From Shewanella sp. GD04112 (lineage in GTDB: Bacteria; Pseudomonadota; Gammaproteobacteria; Enterobacterales; Shewanellaceae), in assembly GCF_029835735.1 (NCBI RefSeq), contig NZ_JAOEAL010000001.1, forward strand, positions 806,001-870,000: a stretch of DNA of 64,000 bases, in the 5' to 3' direction. The stretch's first letter is position 1. Each line of letters begins with the position of its first letter. Made by a program: the position numbers and the translations under genes. The notes below the pieces were generated by a model. That model worked only from the letters and a program-made list of their open reading frames with translations, made no database searches and was not told where the DNA came from. This document shows positions 50,716-59,920 of the stretch, piece by piece.

Positions 50716-51897
50716 CTAGGCATCCCGTGGTAAGCCTTTTTGAATGACCCTAACCAGTCGCTCCGTTTTACGGTTATTGGCTTGTGAGCCGCCCGCATGT
50801 TGCCTCGCTAGGGCCCAGTCGATATGTTCTTTCACCATTTCATCGACATCTGCTTGGGCTTTACGTTGCTCAAGGGCGGCGATGATTTGCGGCGAACTCG
50901 GCGCATTGCCTAGGGCGACGGCGATATTGCGTAGCCAGCGCTGATGACCAATACGGCGAATGGCGCTGCCTTCGGTCTGTTTGAGAAACTCGGTTTCGCT
51001 CCACGCAAACAAGGTAAGCAGTTCAGGCTGCTTGAGTTTAGGCCGAATGTGGAAATCACTCTCCTTAGTCAGCGGTGCCTCGCGATTGACCGGGCACACC
51101 AACTGACAATCATCACAACCGTAAATGCGATTGCCCATCAAAGGGCGAAACTCCTCTGGAATGGCGCCCTGTAATTCGATTGTCAGATAAGAAATACAGC
51201 GGCGAGCATCCACGGTATAAGGCTCGACGATAGCGCCTGTTGGGCAGGAGGTGATACAGGCAACGCAGGTGTTGCAGTCTTCTTGGATTGGAATGTCTAC
51301 GGGTAAGGGTAGGTTGATCAGTAATTCCCCGAGGAAGAACCAACTGCCCGCATCGTGATTAAGGATAAGTGAGTGCTTACCTGTCCAGCCTATGCCAGCT
51401 TTTTCGGCGAGTGGACGTTCCAGCACTGGGGCCGAATCGACAAAGGGTCTAAAGTCGGCAGCATCGAACCCGAGAGATACAAGCTCGCTACTAATTTGAT
51501 CCCCCAGTTTTTTTAAGCGGGCACGGATGAGTTTGTGGTAATCCCTACCACCCGCGTAACGCGAGATGTAGCCCATATTCGGCGAAGCTAAGTTAGTGGC
51601 AAAACCCGCCTCTGGCGGTAGATAATCCATCCGTGCAGAAATCACTCGAACTGTGCCTGGGTGCAATTCGTGGGGGCGAGCGCGCATCATGCCATGGGTC
51701 GCCATGTAGCCCATTTCCCCGTGATATCCTTTATCCAGCCAAGCCTGTAATTTGAGTTCTTCCGCAGTTAAGTCGGTGTCGCAGATCCCTATTTGGGCAA
51801 AACCGAGCGCCTTTCCCCAGGCCTTGATTTGCAAAGCAAGGCGGCCAAGGGTGGCTGCGTCGGGAATATTGGCGCGAGAGGTTACTGTGGTCGACAT
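50716..51897 (-). CDS. queG: Epoxyqueuosine reductase QueG
   Basis: Cobalamin- and iron-sulfur-dependent enzyme that makes queuosine from epoxyqueuosine in tRNA. It has 393 residues. The cobalamin domain holds YHGEMGYMATH (~58) and RFVDSAPVLERPLAEKAGIG-like PFVDSAPVLERPLAEKAG (~151). Two 4Fe-4S ligand sets follow: CNTCVACITSCPTGAI (~208) and CDDCQLVCPVN (~257). The C-terminal HEAT-like repeats include GHQRWLRNIAVALGNAP. It is convergent with modE. Confidence 0.95.
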   Translation of the reverse strand: MSTTVTSRANIPDAATLGRLALQIKAWGKALGFAQIGICDTDLTAEELKLQAWLDKGYHGEMGYMATHGMMRARPHELHPGTVRVISARMDYLPPEAGFATNLASPNMGYISRYAGGRDYHKLIRARLKKLGDQISSELVSLGFDAADFRPFVDSAPVLERPLAEKAGIGWTGKHSLILNHDAGSWFFLGELLINLPLPVDIPIQEDCNTCVACITSCPTGAIVEPYTVDARRCISYLTIELQGAIPEEFRPLMGNRIYGCDDCQLVCPVNREAPLTKESDFHIRPKLKQPELLTLFAWSETEFLKQTEGSAIRRIGHQRWLRNIAVALGNAPSSPQIIAALEQRKAQADVDEMVKEHIDWALARQHAGGSQANNRKTERLVRVIQKGLPRDA

Positions 51898-52059
51898 GGA
51901 AACGGCATTGGGCTTAATAGGATGGCGCTATGATAGCAGTTTTAAGCCGCAGCGGACGAGTTTAGTGTTTAGGGATTTAAGCCAAACTGCAATTGTTGCT
52001 TTCTTCGGTGTGTAAATTAGATCTATGATGAGTAGTAACTTTCCCCTTCGGTCTTGTCT

Positions 52060-52875
52060 ATGTTGCTGACCCTTTGCAAACACGGTTATCGCCTATTGTT
52101 GTGCGTTAGCTTAGGCTATGCAGGCCTTAGCTTAGCTGCAACAGAAGCTGCAACCAAGACGGTGCGGTTAGTGACAGAGGCTTGGCCACCCATGAGCTTC
52201 GAGCAAGATGGCGTGCCAACTGGCTTTGGTGTTGAACTGGTTAATCAATTGCAGACGCGTATCGGGCAGCAGGAAAAAATTGAAGTCTTACCTTGGGCGC
52301 GGGCTTACTCTATTGCTCATTCGGCGCCGAACGTGTTGTTGTTTGCCACTTCCATTAGTGATGAGCGGGAAAGCCATTTCGATTTTATCGGCCCCATTGC
52401 CACCAGTAAAATTACTCTTTATGCCAGAGCTGATGATCCCATTAGCATCAATCAGTTATCCGAAGTTAATAACGCTGGGATCGTAGGCGTGTATCGTGAG
52501 TCAGTCGGCGCGCAATTACTGCAACAGCAGGGTATCGATGCTCTCTTAGTGGCGAGTTTTCCGCAGCAATCGGCTAAACAGTTGTTGTTTTCTCGGGTGC
52601 GGTTCTGGTGTCAGGCCGATTTGGCGGTCAAGCATATACTGCAGGATATCGGTGCGAAGGAGTCGGATATCAAACCCGTTTATGTGCTCTCCGAAATCCA
52701 TCTTTATTTGGCATTCTCAAAAGGAACCTCTGCCGACACGGTGCAGCGTTGGCAAGCTGAGTTAGAAAAGCTCAAAGAATCGGGGGATTTTGCTCGGCTC
52801 TATCAAAAATGGTTTGGCGCCTTGCCGCCGCCCCTCGAACATCACATCTTTTGGCACCGAAAAACCGTAGGTTAG
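52060..52875 (+). CDS. Periplasmic solute-binding protein (SBP_bac_3-type)
   Basis: 271 residues from ATG 52060, with a weak ribosome binding site. The signal peptide LLLCVSLGYAGLSLAATEA is followed by VRLVTEAWPPMSFEQDGVPT and GFGVELVNQL, the standard start of amino-acid-type binding proteins. GPIATSKITLYARADDPI and VGVYRESVGAQLL complete the two lobes. No ABC permease is adjacent; in Shewanella such stand-alone proteins are often of unknown ligand. It is convergent with the GGDEF gene, sharing three bases. Confidence 0.85.
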   Translation: MLLTLCKHGYRLLLCVSLGYAGLSLAATEAATKTVRLVTEAWPPMSFEQDGVPTGFGVELVNQLQTRIGQQEKIEVLPWARAYSIAHSAPNVLLFATSISDERESHFDFIGPIATSKITLYARADDPISINQLSEVNNAGIVGVYRESVGAQLLQQQGIDALLVASFPQQSAKQLLFSRVRFWCQADLAVKHILQDIGAKESDIKPVYVLSEIHLYLAFSKGTSADTVQRWQAELEKLKESGDFARLYQKWFGALPPPLEHHIFWHRKTVG

Positions 52876-54770
52876 TCGGCCATTTTGGCGGCTTTAACGC
52901 AGTTTCTTCCTGCGTTTTTGGCGTCGTAAAGGGCGTTGTCCGCACGCTTAAGCAACCGCGCAAAGCTTTCATCTTGTTTGCCTAATTCGGTATTTAAAGT
53001 AGCCACTCCGGCACTTACAGTTAGCTTTAACTCTACGGGCAAATTAATGGCACCATAACGGGTGATTAAGGTTTGTAACTCGTGTGCCAGCTCCCAAACG
53101 CGCTCTGCGTGGGTATTGGGTAAGAGGATTAAAAACTCCTCACCGCCAATTCGGCCGATGAGATTGCGGTCCGCGGTTAATGCTTGGCTGGCTTGGGCTA
53201 TGGTCAGCAAGGCTTGGTCGCCAATTTCATGGCCGAAATTATCGTTAATCTTTTTAAAATGATCCGCATCGAAAATGATCACAGAGAATGGTGTTTTTTG
53301 TTTTATCGCCTGCTGAAAATACAGTTCCGCTTGGGCATAGATGTGCCTGCGATTGGGTAATTGAGTCAGATAATCGGTTAAGGCTATGGTCTGTAGGTGA
53401 CGGTTACGGTGCACTTGCTTGTAGGCAAAGAGTGACACTATCGCCAAAATAAAGCCCGTGAGCAGCAGGATGATAAGTTGCAGTGATTTATTTTTCTCGA
53501 GCAGTGCTAACTCTTGCTCCTTTAATTTTTGATTATCGAGCAAGCGTTTGTTTTCAGATTCGATCCAACTAGTATCAAACTTTACTTTTAATTCAGTCGT
53601 TTGGTGTGCAGAGGAGCTATCATCCACCTTTTTCGTCAAGGCGATAAATTGCTGTAGCTCTTGGTAGGCCGAAGGTAGATCGCCCATAGCTGCATGGATA
53701 TCACTCTTAAGCTGTAATAGTTGGATGAGGCCGCGATCATTGTGCATCACACGGAATGCAATTTCTGCGGCGGCGAGTTCATCCAGTGCGTCTTGATAGC
53801 GCCCCTGCTGATAACGAATTTTCGCCATAAACAGCTTCATAAAGCTGTAGGCGCTGGGTTCTTTGTCGGTAATTTCCTGCGCCGCTTCCTTTAAATAGGT
53901 TTCGGCTTCATTGAGGCGATTTAACTGAATAAGGCTATAGGCAATATTGGTCGCATTGATTGCGGCAATAAGAGGGTATTTGTGTTCTTTAAAATACTGA
54001 TAGCTAAAACGAAAGCTTTCAATCGCTCGCTCATGTTCGCCCATTTCATCTAAGGCAATCCCGATGTCGGAAGTGACGTTGGCAACTTGTTCCTTATTGC
54101 CTTTTTGGGAGTAAAACTCTTTGAGTTTATTGTAGTATTTAATCGCACTCTCAGGGTCGCCATAACGCCTAAAGCTGGTGGCAATATCCGCTAAATTGAC
54201 ATTTGCCCAGCCCGTTAAGTTCAAGGACTCGTACAGCCCCTGCGCGGTCACTAAATCGTCTAGCGCCTCAGAAAAATCTCCAATGTAGGAATATAAGGCT
54301 CCTCGCAGACTGCGAGCATCGGCAATGAGTCTAATATCTTCATGCTCATAGGCGCTCTGAATACTTTTGGTATAACCCGACATGGCGCCATTAATATCGC
54401 CCTTTTGCTGTAAAAACCAAGCATGGCAGAGAGTAAAGTCGGTAAGAAAATGCGGTGATGCGTGTGGCGGGATCTGTGCCATTGTCTGTTCAATGTGCTG
54501 AAGCGAGTGCAACACATCCTCTTCGGTCTCAAAAGGCTGATTCCAGCATTTGAGCAGATTCAGTTTTTCGATGCGCTCAATATCATCACTCGAAATGAGT
54601 TTTTCCAGCAGTGATAAGTTTTGCTCGATAGATTCACGGGTCATGGCTTCACCGCTATCGAATAAGGCAAAAATCTGATCGACTTGCGCTTGTCCCTCGG
54701 CAATAGCAACCCTATGCGTGCCTATCAGCAGCATAAGACAAATGGCTAAATATCGAAGGTAATGTTGCAA
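52872..54770 (-). CDS. TPR-repeat membrane diguanylate cyclase (GGDEF)
   Basis: 632 residues. A signal or N-terminal anchor is at 5-24. A periplasmic solenoid of TPR repeats covers ~90-400 (for example EDIRLIADARSLRGALYSYI and LIAAINATNIAYSLIQLNRL). A coiled coil (~410-435) precedes one membrane helix (LIILLLTGFILAIVSLFAY). The C-terminal GGDEF domain has ALTDYLTQLPNRRHIY, DADHFKKINDNFGHEIGDQ and the active-site loop IGRIGGEEFLILLP, so GGEEF is intact and c-di-GMP synthesis is expected. No I-site RxxD is evident just before. Ligand of the TPR domain is unknown. Confidence 0.9.
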   Translation of the reverse strand: MQHYLRYLAICLMLLIGTHRVAIAEGQAQVDQIFALFDSGEAMTRESIEQNLSLLEKLISSDDIERIEKLNLLKCWNQPFETEEDVLHSLQHIEQTMAQIPPHASPHFLTDFTLCHAWFLQQKGDINGAMSGYTKSIQSAYEHEDIRLIADARSLRGALYSYIGDFSEALDDLVTAQGLYESLNLTGWANVNLADIATSFRRYGDPESAIKYYNKLKEFYSQKGNKEQVANVTSDIGIALDEMGEHERAIESFRFSYQYFKEHKYPLIAAINATNIAYSLIQLNRLNEAETYLKEAAQEITDKEPSAYSFMKLFMAKIRYQQGRYQDALDELAAAEIAFRVMHNDRGLIQLLQLKSDIHAAMGDLPSAYQELQQFIALTKKVDDSSSAHQTTELKVKFDTSWIESENKRLLDNQKLKEQELALLEKNKSLQLIILLLTGFILAIVSLFAYKQVHRNRHLQTIALTDYLTQLPNRRHIYAQAELYFQQAIKQKTPFSVIIFDADHFKKINDNFGHEIGDQALLTIAQASQALTADRNLIGRIGGEEFLILLPNTHAERVWELAHELQTLITRYGAINLPVELKLTVSAGVATLNTELGKQDESFARLLKRADNALYDAKNAGRNCVKAAKMAD

Positions 54771-54926
54771 GTATGAGGTTTCCCGTTAGCGCTGAAACAG
54801 ATAGCTAATCATTATCTTAGCATAAACTTTTTACGTCTTGTTTACATGTAAAGTTTGCAATTTTTGCATTCATTCCGCTATCAAGGTATAAACGTCGCCT
54901 TGGATCTCACCCAATAAGGAAAACCC

Positions 54927-55454
54927 TTGAAAAAATTACTCTGTGCCGTCCTGTTGCTGTTTACGGGAGCGAGTTGGGCAAACTCGGATGATATCGAAAC
55001 CTCGGGCGATGTGGTTCATCTACTCCTGCCGGCTACGGCTTTGGGCGCGACCCTATTCTATGAGGATGGGAATGAGGGCTCATGGCAATTACTTAAGGCT
55101 GCCGTCTCGAGCCGAGTCATAGTTGAAGGGCTTAAATTGGGTGTCAGTAAGGATAGACCCGATGGTAGTGGTGATGATTCTTTTCCGTCAGGGCACACCT
55201 CGGACAGCTTTATGGCGGCCACGTTTATTCAGCAGCGCTATGGCTGGCAATATGGTCTGCCGGCCTATCTTGCCGCAACTTATGTGGGCTATACCCGAGT
55301 CGAGAGTGATAAGCACTATTTAGAAGATGTGCTCGCAGGCGCAGCCATTGGCGCACTGGCGGGTTGGTATTTTACTGAGCCCTATAAAGGGATCACAGTG
55401 ACACCTTTGGCCCATAATGGGGTCTATGGTTTATATATTAGTGGCCAATTTTAA
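54927..55454 (+). CDS. PAP2-family phosphatase
   Basis: 175-residue lipid phosphatase-like protein. The signal or first helix KKLLCAVLLLFTGASWA is followed by three PAP2 motifs: KLGVSKDRP (Kx6RP, ~66), FPSGHT (~87) and TRVESDKHYLEDV (~123, the SRx5Hx3D site with Thr in place of Ser). It may act on undecaprenyl diphosphate or phosphatidic-acid-type lipids. It starts at TTG 54927 with AAGGA six bases upstream; no ATG fits. Confidence 0.88.
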   Translation: MKKLLCAVLLLFTGASWANSDDIETSGDVVHLLLPATALGATLFYEDGNEGSWQLLKAAVSSRVIVEGLKLGVSKDRPDGSGDDSFPSGHTSDSFMAATFIQQRYGWQYGLPAYLAATYVGYTRVESDKHYLEDVLAGAAIGALAGWYFTEPYKGITVTPLAHNGVYGLYISGQF

Positions 55455-55478
55455 GCCGCTTAGGATAAGAGAGTAATT

Positions 55479-55913
55479 ATGGCTGAAGTATCAGTTGAGT
55501 ATCGTGAAACCGCCGAGCGGATTTCCCACAATGTTGCCAATAAAGTGCTACCTATGGCAAAAATGCCTGAGAGCCTGTTAGCGGCTTACCAAGGTTTATG
55601 CGCCGAGTTGTTACTCGATCGCGAAGACAAATTTGCCACGGCTTGGGAGGCATTGCCTGCCAGCGCTCGTAACTTGATGCCGCAGGCTGAGTTCCACGGT
55701 TTTTATATTGCCAATGCGTGGTTGCAACTTAGCCGTGTCGCCCAGGAGATTTCTGAGCAGGCCGATACCGATGAGGCCATCAATGAGAATGAGTACAACG
55801 GTATTTTCGGTCGCTTAGCCGATGAGTCACTGAAAGAGTGCGTGCGGAAATTAAAGAAAGCGCGTACTGACCGTTCTATGCTCAACAGCTTTAAACAGGT
55901 GATGGCGCCTTAA
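55479..55913 (+). CDS. DUF3069 family protein
   Basis: 144-residue soluble, largely helical protein; function unknown. Typical segments are SLLAAYQGLCAELLLDREDK and DEAINENEYNGIFGRLADES. Found mainly in Shewanella and relatives. It starts 25 bases after the PAP2 gene, so the two are probably co-transcribed, and a terminator follows at once. Confidence 0.8.
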   Translation: MAEVSVEYRETAERISHNVANKVLPMAKMPESLLAAYQGLCAELLLDREDKFATAWEALPASARNLMPQAEFHGFYIANAWLQLSRVAQEISEQADTDEAINENEYNGIFGRLADESLKECVRKLKKARTDRSMLNSFKQVMAP

Positions 55914-55930
55914 GCTGTGAGTTTGACCCA

Positions 55931-55963
55931 ATAAAAAGCCCGTCGATTGACGGGCTTTTTATT
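55931..55963. terminator. Bidirectional terminator between DUF3069 gene and maeA
   Basis: AATAAAAAGCCCGTC-GATT-GACGGGCTTTTTATT hairpin with A and T runs on either side. Confidence 0.93.
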
Positions 55964-55979
55964 GGAATAATGTCTGATA

Positions 55980-57668
55980 TTAGAAAGACGTACGCTTATA
56001 ACGGCGGTACTCTGGCTTCCAGAAATTATCTTCGATAGATTGCATCAGCAGCTCATCACTCGCAGGCAAGGATAGGCCTTGCTCAATCGCCACTTTACCG
56101 ACGGCAAACGCAATATGCTTACTTACTGAGTGAATATCTTCCAGTTTTGGCAGGAGTGGTCCTGAGCCATTAATGGCTAACGGTGAGCATTCGGCGAGCG
56201 CGCGGCTCGATGCCATTAACATCGCATCGGAGACATGGCGAGCACCCGAGGCGAGTACCCCTAAACCAATGCCTGGGAAGATAAAGCTGTTGTTACATTG
56301 CGCGATTTCATAGGTTTCGCCATCGACAACAACAGGTTCAAACGGGCTACCCGTTGCCACTAAGGCTTGGCCAGACGTCCAGTGCAGAATGTCTTTTGGC
56401 GTCGCTTCAACACGGCTGGTGGGGTTCGACAGTGGGAAGATAATTGGGCGTTCGCAGTGGCTATGCATTGCACGAACAATTTCTTCGGTAAATAGACCCG
56501 GTGCGCCCGATACGCCAATCAGCACCGTTGGCTTAGCGTTATTGACCACATCGAGCAGTGAAATATTGTCGCTGAAGTTATTCCAGTTGCTGATGTCGGC
56601 ACATTTTTGAGCCAATTTTTGTTGGAATGGCAACAGGTTAGGCATGTTGTCGAGCAGCAGGCCCCAACGGTCAACCATGCAAACTTGGCTGCGGGCTTGC
56701 TCGTCGCTGATCCCTTCAGACACCATTTGTGCAACGATAGCTTCGGCAATACCGCAACCTGCGCTACCGGCACCTAAGAAGGCGATGCGCTGTTTATTCA
56801 GCTCTGTGCCCGCGGCTTTACAGGCGGCGAGTAATGAACCCACAGTCACGGCGGCGGTGCCTTGAATGTCATCGTTAAAGCAGCAGTAGCGATCCTTATA
56901 ACGCTCAAGGATTGGCATCGCATTCTTTTGGGCAAAGTCTTCGAATTGGATCAGTGTATCTGGCCAACGTACATGCACGGCTTGCATAAAGGCTTCGATA
57001 AACTCGGCATACTCCTCGCCGCCAATACGTGGATGGCGCCAACCCATGTACATAGGATCTTCCAGCAACTGTGGATTATCGGTACCTACGTCTAAGGTAA
57101 TTGGCAGTGTGTATGCGGGGCTGATCCCACCACAGCTGGTGTAGAGTGACAATTTACCAATCGGGATCCCCATGCCGCCAATACCTTGGTCGCCTAAGCC
57201 TAAGATGCGCTCACCGTCGGTCACAACGATGATTTTTACTTTTTGGCGAGTCGAGTTATTGAGGATGTCGTCGATTCTGTCCTTATTCGGGTAAGAGATG
57301 AACAGACCACGGTTACGGCGATAGTTTTTCGAGAAGCGCTCACAGGCCAAACCTACCGTCGGGGTGTAGATAATTGGCATCATTTCGCTGATGTGGTTTT
57401 GCACTAAACGATAAAACAGGGTTTCGTTGGTGTCTTGAATGTTGCGCAGATAGATGTGCTTATCGAGATCGTTATTGAAACTTCTGAACTGATCGTAGGC
57501 GCGTGAAGCCTGTTCTTCAATGGTTTCAATGGCGTAGGGTACTAAGCCTTCGAGGTTAAAGAAAATACGCTCTTCTTCCGAAAATGCACTGCCCTTGTTA
57601 ATTAAGGGTGCTTCAAGAATGGCAGGTCCTGCAAACGGAAGATAGAGGGGGCGTTTATTATCGTCCAT
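55980..57668 (-). CDS. maeA: NAD-dependent malic enzyme
   Basis: Oxidative decarboxylation of malate to pyruvate with NAD+. It has 562 residues, the large bacterial-eukaryotic type. The N-terminal domain has NHISEMMPIIYTPTVGLACE (~93). VVTDGERILGLGDQGIGGMG (~149) holds the metal-binding and catalytic region, and the Rossmann-type site is FLGAGSAGCGIAEAIVAQM (~294). FPLSNPTSRVEATPKDI (~396) is a further family signature. The C-terminus ends YKRTSF. It is monocistronic, with 266 bases to the next gene upstream. Confidence 0.95.
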   Translation of the reverse strand: MDDNKRPLYLPFAGPAILEAPLINKGSAFSEEERIFFNLEGLVPYAIETIEEQASRAYDQFRSFNNDLDKHIYLRNIQDTNETLFYRLVQNHISEMMPIIYTPTVGLACERFSKNYRRNRGLFISYPNKDRIDDILNNSTRQKVKIIVVTDGERILGLGDQGIGGMGIPIGKLSLYTSCGGISPAYTLPITLDVGTDNPQLLEDPMYMGWRHPRIGGEEYAEFIEAFMQAVHVRWPDTLIQFEDFAQKNAMPILERYKDRYCCFNDDIQGTAAVTVGSLLAACKAAGTELNKQRIAFLGAGSAGCGIAEAIVAQMVSEGISDEQARSQVCMVDRWGLLLDNMPNLLPFQQKLAQKCADISNWNNFSDNISLLDVVNNAKPTVLIGVSGAPGLFTEEIVRAMHSHCERPIIFPLSNPTSRVEATPKDILHWTSGQALVATGSPFEPVVVDGETYEIAQCNNSFIFPGIGLGVLASGARHVSDAMLMASSRALAECSPLAINGSGPLLPKLEDIHSVSKHIAFAVGKVAIEQGLSLPASDELLMQSIEDNFWKPEYRRYKRTSF

Positions 57669-57886
57669 GGGTAACCTTTGAGTTATTGTTTAATGGTTCG
57701 GTACGTGCTTGAGACGTGCTGTAAGTCACGTAAGGTTATCATGAAATGTGATCTTTGTTGCCTGTGTCGTGCGCTATTTGTGGCTTTTTTTGCAGCAGGC
57801 GACAATCTGGCCGTTTAAAACATGCTTCTGTTAATTGATTGTAAATGCTTTTGCCGTGTAAATGGCTGTTTAAGGAGCTATTAAAA

Positions 57887-57913
57887 CAAAAAACGCAGCC
57901 TAGGCTGCGTTTC
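57887..57913 (-). terminator. Intrinsic terminator of yehS
   Basis: AAACGCAGCC-TA-GGCTGCGTTT hairpin; on the minus strand it is followed by a T-run. It starts 22 bases after the yehS stop. Confidence 0.88.
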
Positions 57914-57934
57914 TGGGGTTAAGCTATTTGGAGA

Positions 57935-58405
57935 TTAAACACCGCGATATTTTAGTGATAAGCCACGGATAAAGTTACGCAGGATCTGGTCGCCACAAGC
58001 TTTGAAGTTTTTATGATCTGGGTTGCGAAACAGGGCGCTTAACTCAGACTTAGACATTTGCACTTCGGCGAGCGCTAAGGTGGCCATAATATCTTCTTCA
58101 CGCATTTCGAGGGCAACACGTAACTTTTTGAAGATTAAGTTGTTGTTTAATTTTGATACTGGCTTTGGGATTTCAGCCCCTTCACGTAGACCGCGTTTTT
58201 CGATGATAAGACCATCTAAAAACTGACATAGGGTCGTGTCGTTACAGGCCTTATAGCCTTCTTCCTCTTCTTTGCGCAGCAGACTAATCATCTCTTCGGT
58301 TGGCACTTCTCTTCCAACTTTGGCAAAGATCTTAATCATTTTGGCATTGTTGAAATCAAACACGAAGCGCAAACGGCGCAAAATATCATTGTTAATCATG
58401 GTCAT
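57935..58405 (-). CDS. yehS: DUF1456 protein YehS
   Basis: About 155 residues; function unknown. The protein is a duplication of a helical domain: NNDILRRLRFVFDFNNAKMI and NNNLIFKKLRVALEMREEDI each begin a copy, with KACNDTTLCQFLDGLI and KACGDQILRNFIRGLS ending them. Start could be ATG 58405 or 58399. Stand-alone gene. Confidence 0.88.
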   Translation of the reverse strand: MTMINNDILRRLRFVFDFNNAKMIKIFAKVGREVPTEEMISLLRKEEEEGYKACNDTTLCQFLDGLIIEKRGLREGAEIPKPVSKLNNNLIFKKLRVALEMREEDIMATLALAEVQMSKSELSALFRNPDHKNFKACGDQILRNFIRGLSLKYRGV

Positions 58406-58550
58406 CTCTAGGCGCGGCTGCGCTGTCTGGTTTAAGAGCAGACATTATATACTCAAAGTAACAGAAAAGCAGGAAAGTCTAGTATGGATGAGGCCTGTGG
58501 CACAGTAGAGCATGAGCCCTCGCTGAGGGCTCATGCTTAAATAAGTAAAA

Positions 58551-59837
58551 CTAAACGTTAACGGCTAAATACCAGTAAATAAAAAGCACTGCAAAAATAA
58601 GCAAATAGCTTAATCCTACCCAAGAGAGGCCTTTCATTTTTATGCCATAACGATGAACCTCTGGCAGTTGGGTGCTAGTCATTAAGCGATAGTTGAGCCA
58701 TGCAAAAACCACTGTAGTCATAAAGGCTAAAATCATCACAAACTCCAGCAGTGGCAGCAGGGCGCCCTTGAAAAACAGGATGAGCATTAACCCTAATGCG
58801 CTTACGCTGAGCATGATGCCCGTCAGGCGTTTGTCCGATTGGGTTTCGTTGACTGCTGCGCGTGACAGCAGTTGCCAACCCATGTTCAAGGTTCGGCTAT
58901 AGCCATCGATGACAGTGACAGTGGTGCTGAAAATACATAAAAACGCCACTATGCCAATCAAATAGCGGCTTTCACCACCCATGACTTGGCTATATAAGTT
59001 GATTAATTGGTTCGCAAATTTGGCACCAGAGTCGGAAAAGTGCTCACCACTGCCATGCATCACCAGCGCACCTAAGGCCAAAAAGACCACAGCTAACAGG
59101 GCGGTGACGATATAGCCTAAGTTGAAGTCTAAGATGGCTTGGGCGGGGGTAACGGGTGATGTCTTTTGTTTTTCCAATAACCACAGTGAATTCCATGCGC
59201 TGACTTCAATTGGTGCTGGCATCCAACCCATCATGGCGACCAAGAATCCCACATGGGCCCACTGCCATGGTGAGGGGGAGACAAACTGGCTTTCTAGCGG
59301 TTTTACATGATCCAATGCCAAGGCGACGGCGATTAAGGTGGTGAGCGTCAGTGCGAACATGATGATCTTCGTCAGCCTGTCCAACAATGAATAGTGCCCT
59401 AAAATCAATAACAACAACGAACTTATCAGCACCAATAACGCCAACACATCAATAGGTAAGGGGATAAACTGGGTGAGCATGGCGGCGGTTAACATGCAGA
59501 CCCCAGCGGTACTCGCAATAGAGGCGATCACATTAAGTCCAGTGAATAACCACAGATAACCTCGGCCCTGTTTAAGATAACCATGCAGCAGGCTTTCTCC
59601 CGTGGCGGCGGTGTAACGTGCACCCGCGGCAAAGAAAGGGTATTTCAGCAAGTTTACTCCCAGAATCACCCAGGCGAGTTGCCAGCCAAATTCTGCGCCA
59701 GAGCGGGTGGATGACACTAAATGTGAAGCCCCAATCGCGGCGGCGGCCATTAACACACCGGGTCCCATGGCTTTTATGCCGAGGGCCAGTTGGGCTGTCC
59801 AATTCATGGGGAGAGGTTTTACTTGAGAAGTCGCCAT
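58551..59837 (-). CDS. NRAMP-family transporter without canonical metal motifs
   Basis: 428 residues with about eleven membrane helices. The family is recognised from the first helix, AMGPGVLMAAAAIGASHLVS (~23), followed by SGAEFGWQLAWVILGVNLLK. In Mn/Fe transporters this helix carries DPGN; here it is IGASH. Helix 6 reads GWMPAPIEVSAWNSLWLL where the metal-binding MPxxxx-His would lie. So the classical metal site is missing. Relatives of this kind include Mg transporters and uncharacterised clades; substrate unknown. No regulator nearby. Confidence 0.82.
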   Translation of the reverse strand: MATSQVKPLPMNWTAQLALGIKAMGPGVLMAAAAIGASHLVSSTRSGAEFGWQLAWVILGVNLLKYPFFAAGARYTAATGESLLHGYLKQGRGYLWLFTGLNVIASIASTAGVCMLTAAMLTQFIPLPIDVLALLVLISSLLLLILGHYSLLDRLTKIIMFALTLTTLIAVALALDHVKPLESQFVSPSPWQWAHVGFLVAMMGWMPAPIEVSAWNSLWLLEKQKTSPVTPAQAILDFNLGYIVTALLAVVFLALGALVMHGSGEHFSDSGAKFANQLINLYSQVMGGESRYLIGIVAFLCIFSTTVTVIDGYSRTLNMGWQLLSRAAVNETQSDKRLTGIMLSVSALGLMLILFFKGALLPLLEFVMILAFMTTVVFAWLNYRLMTSTQLPEVHRYGIKMKGLSWVGLSYLLIFAVLFIYWYLAVNV

Positions 59838-59920
59838 AATACGCAGGGTGTTTCCTTATCCGTTGGAAATGGTTTGCTCGATACTGAGCTATCTAAGCCG
59901 TTAAGTCGCGATGTTAACTG

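Noticed and set aside
57735..57760. TGTGATCT half-site upstream of maeA as a CRP site
   Set aside because: Only one half matches; the other half (GTTGCC) does not.
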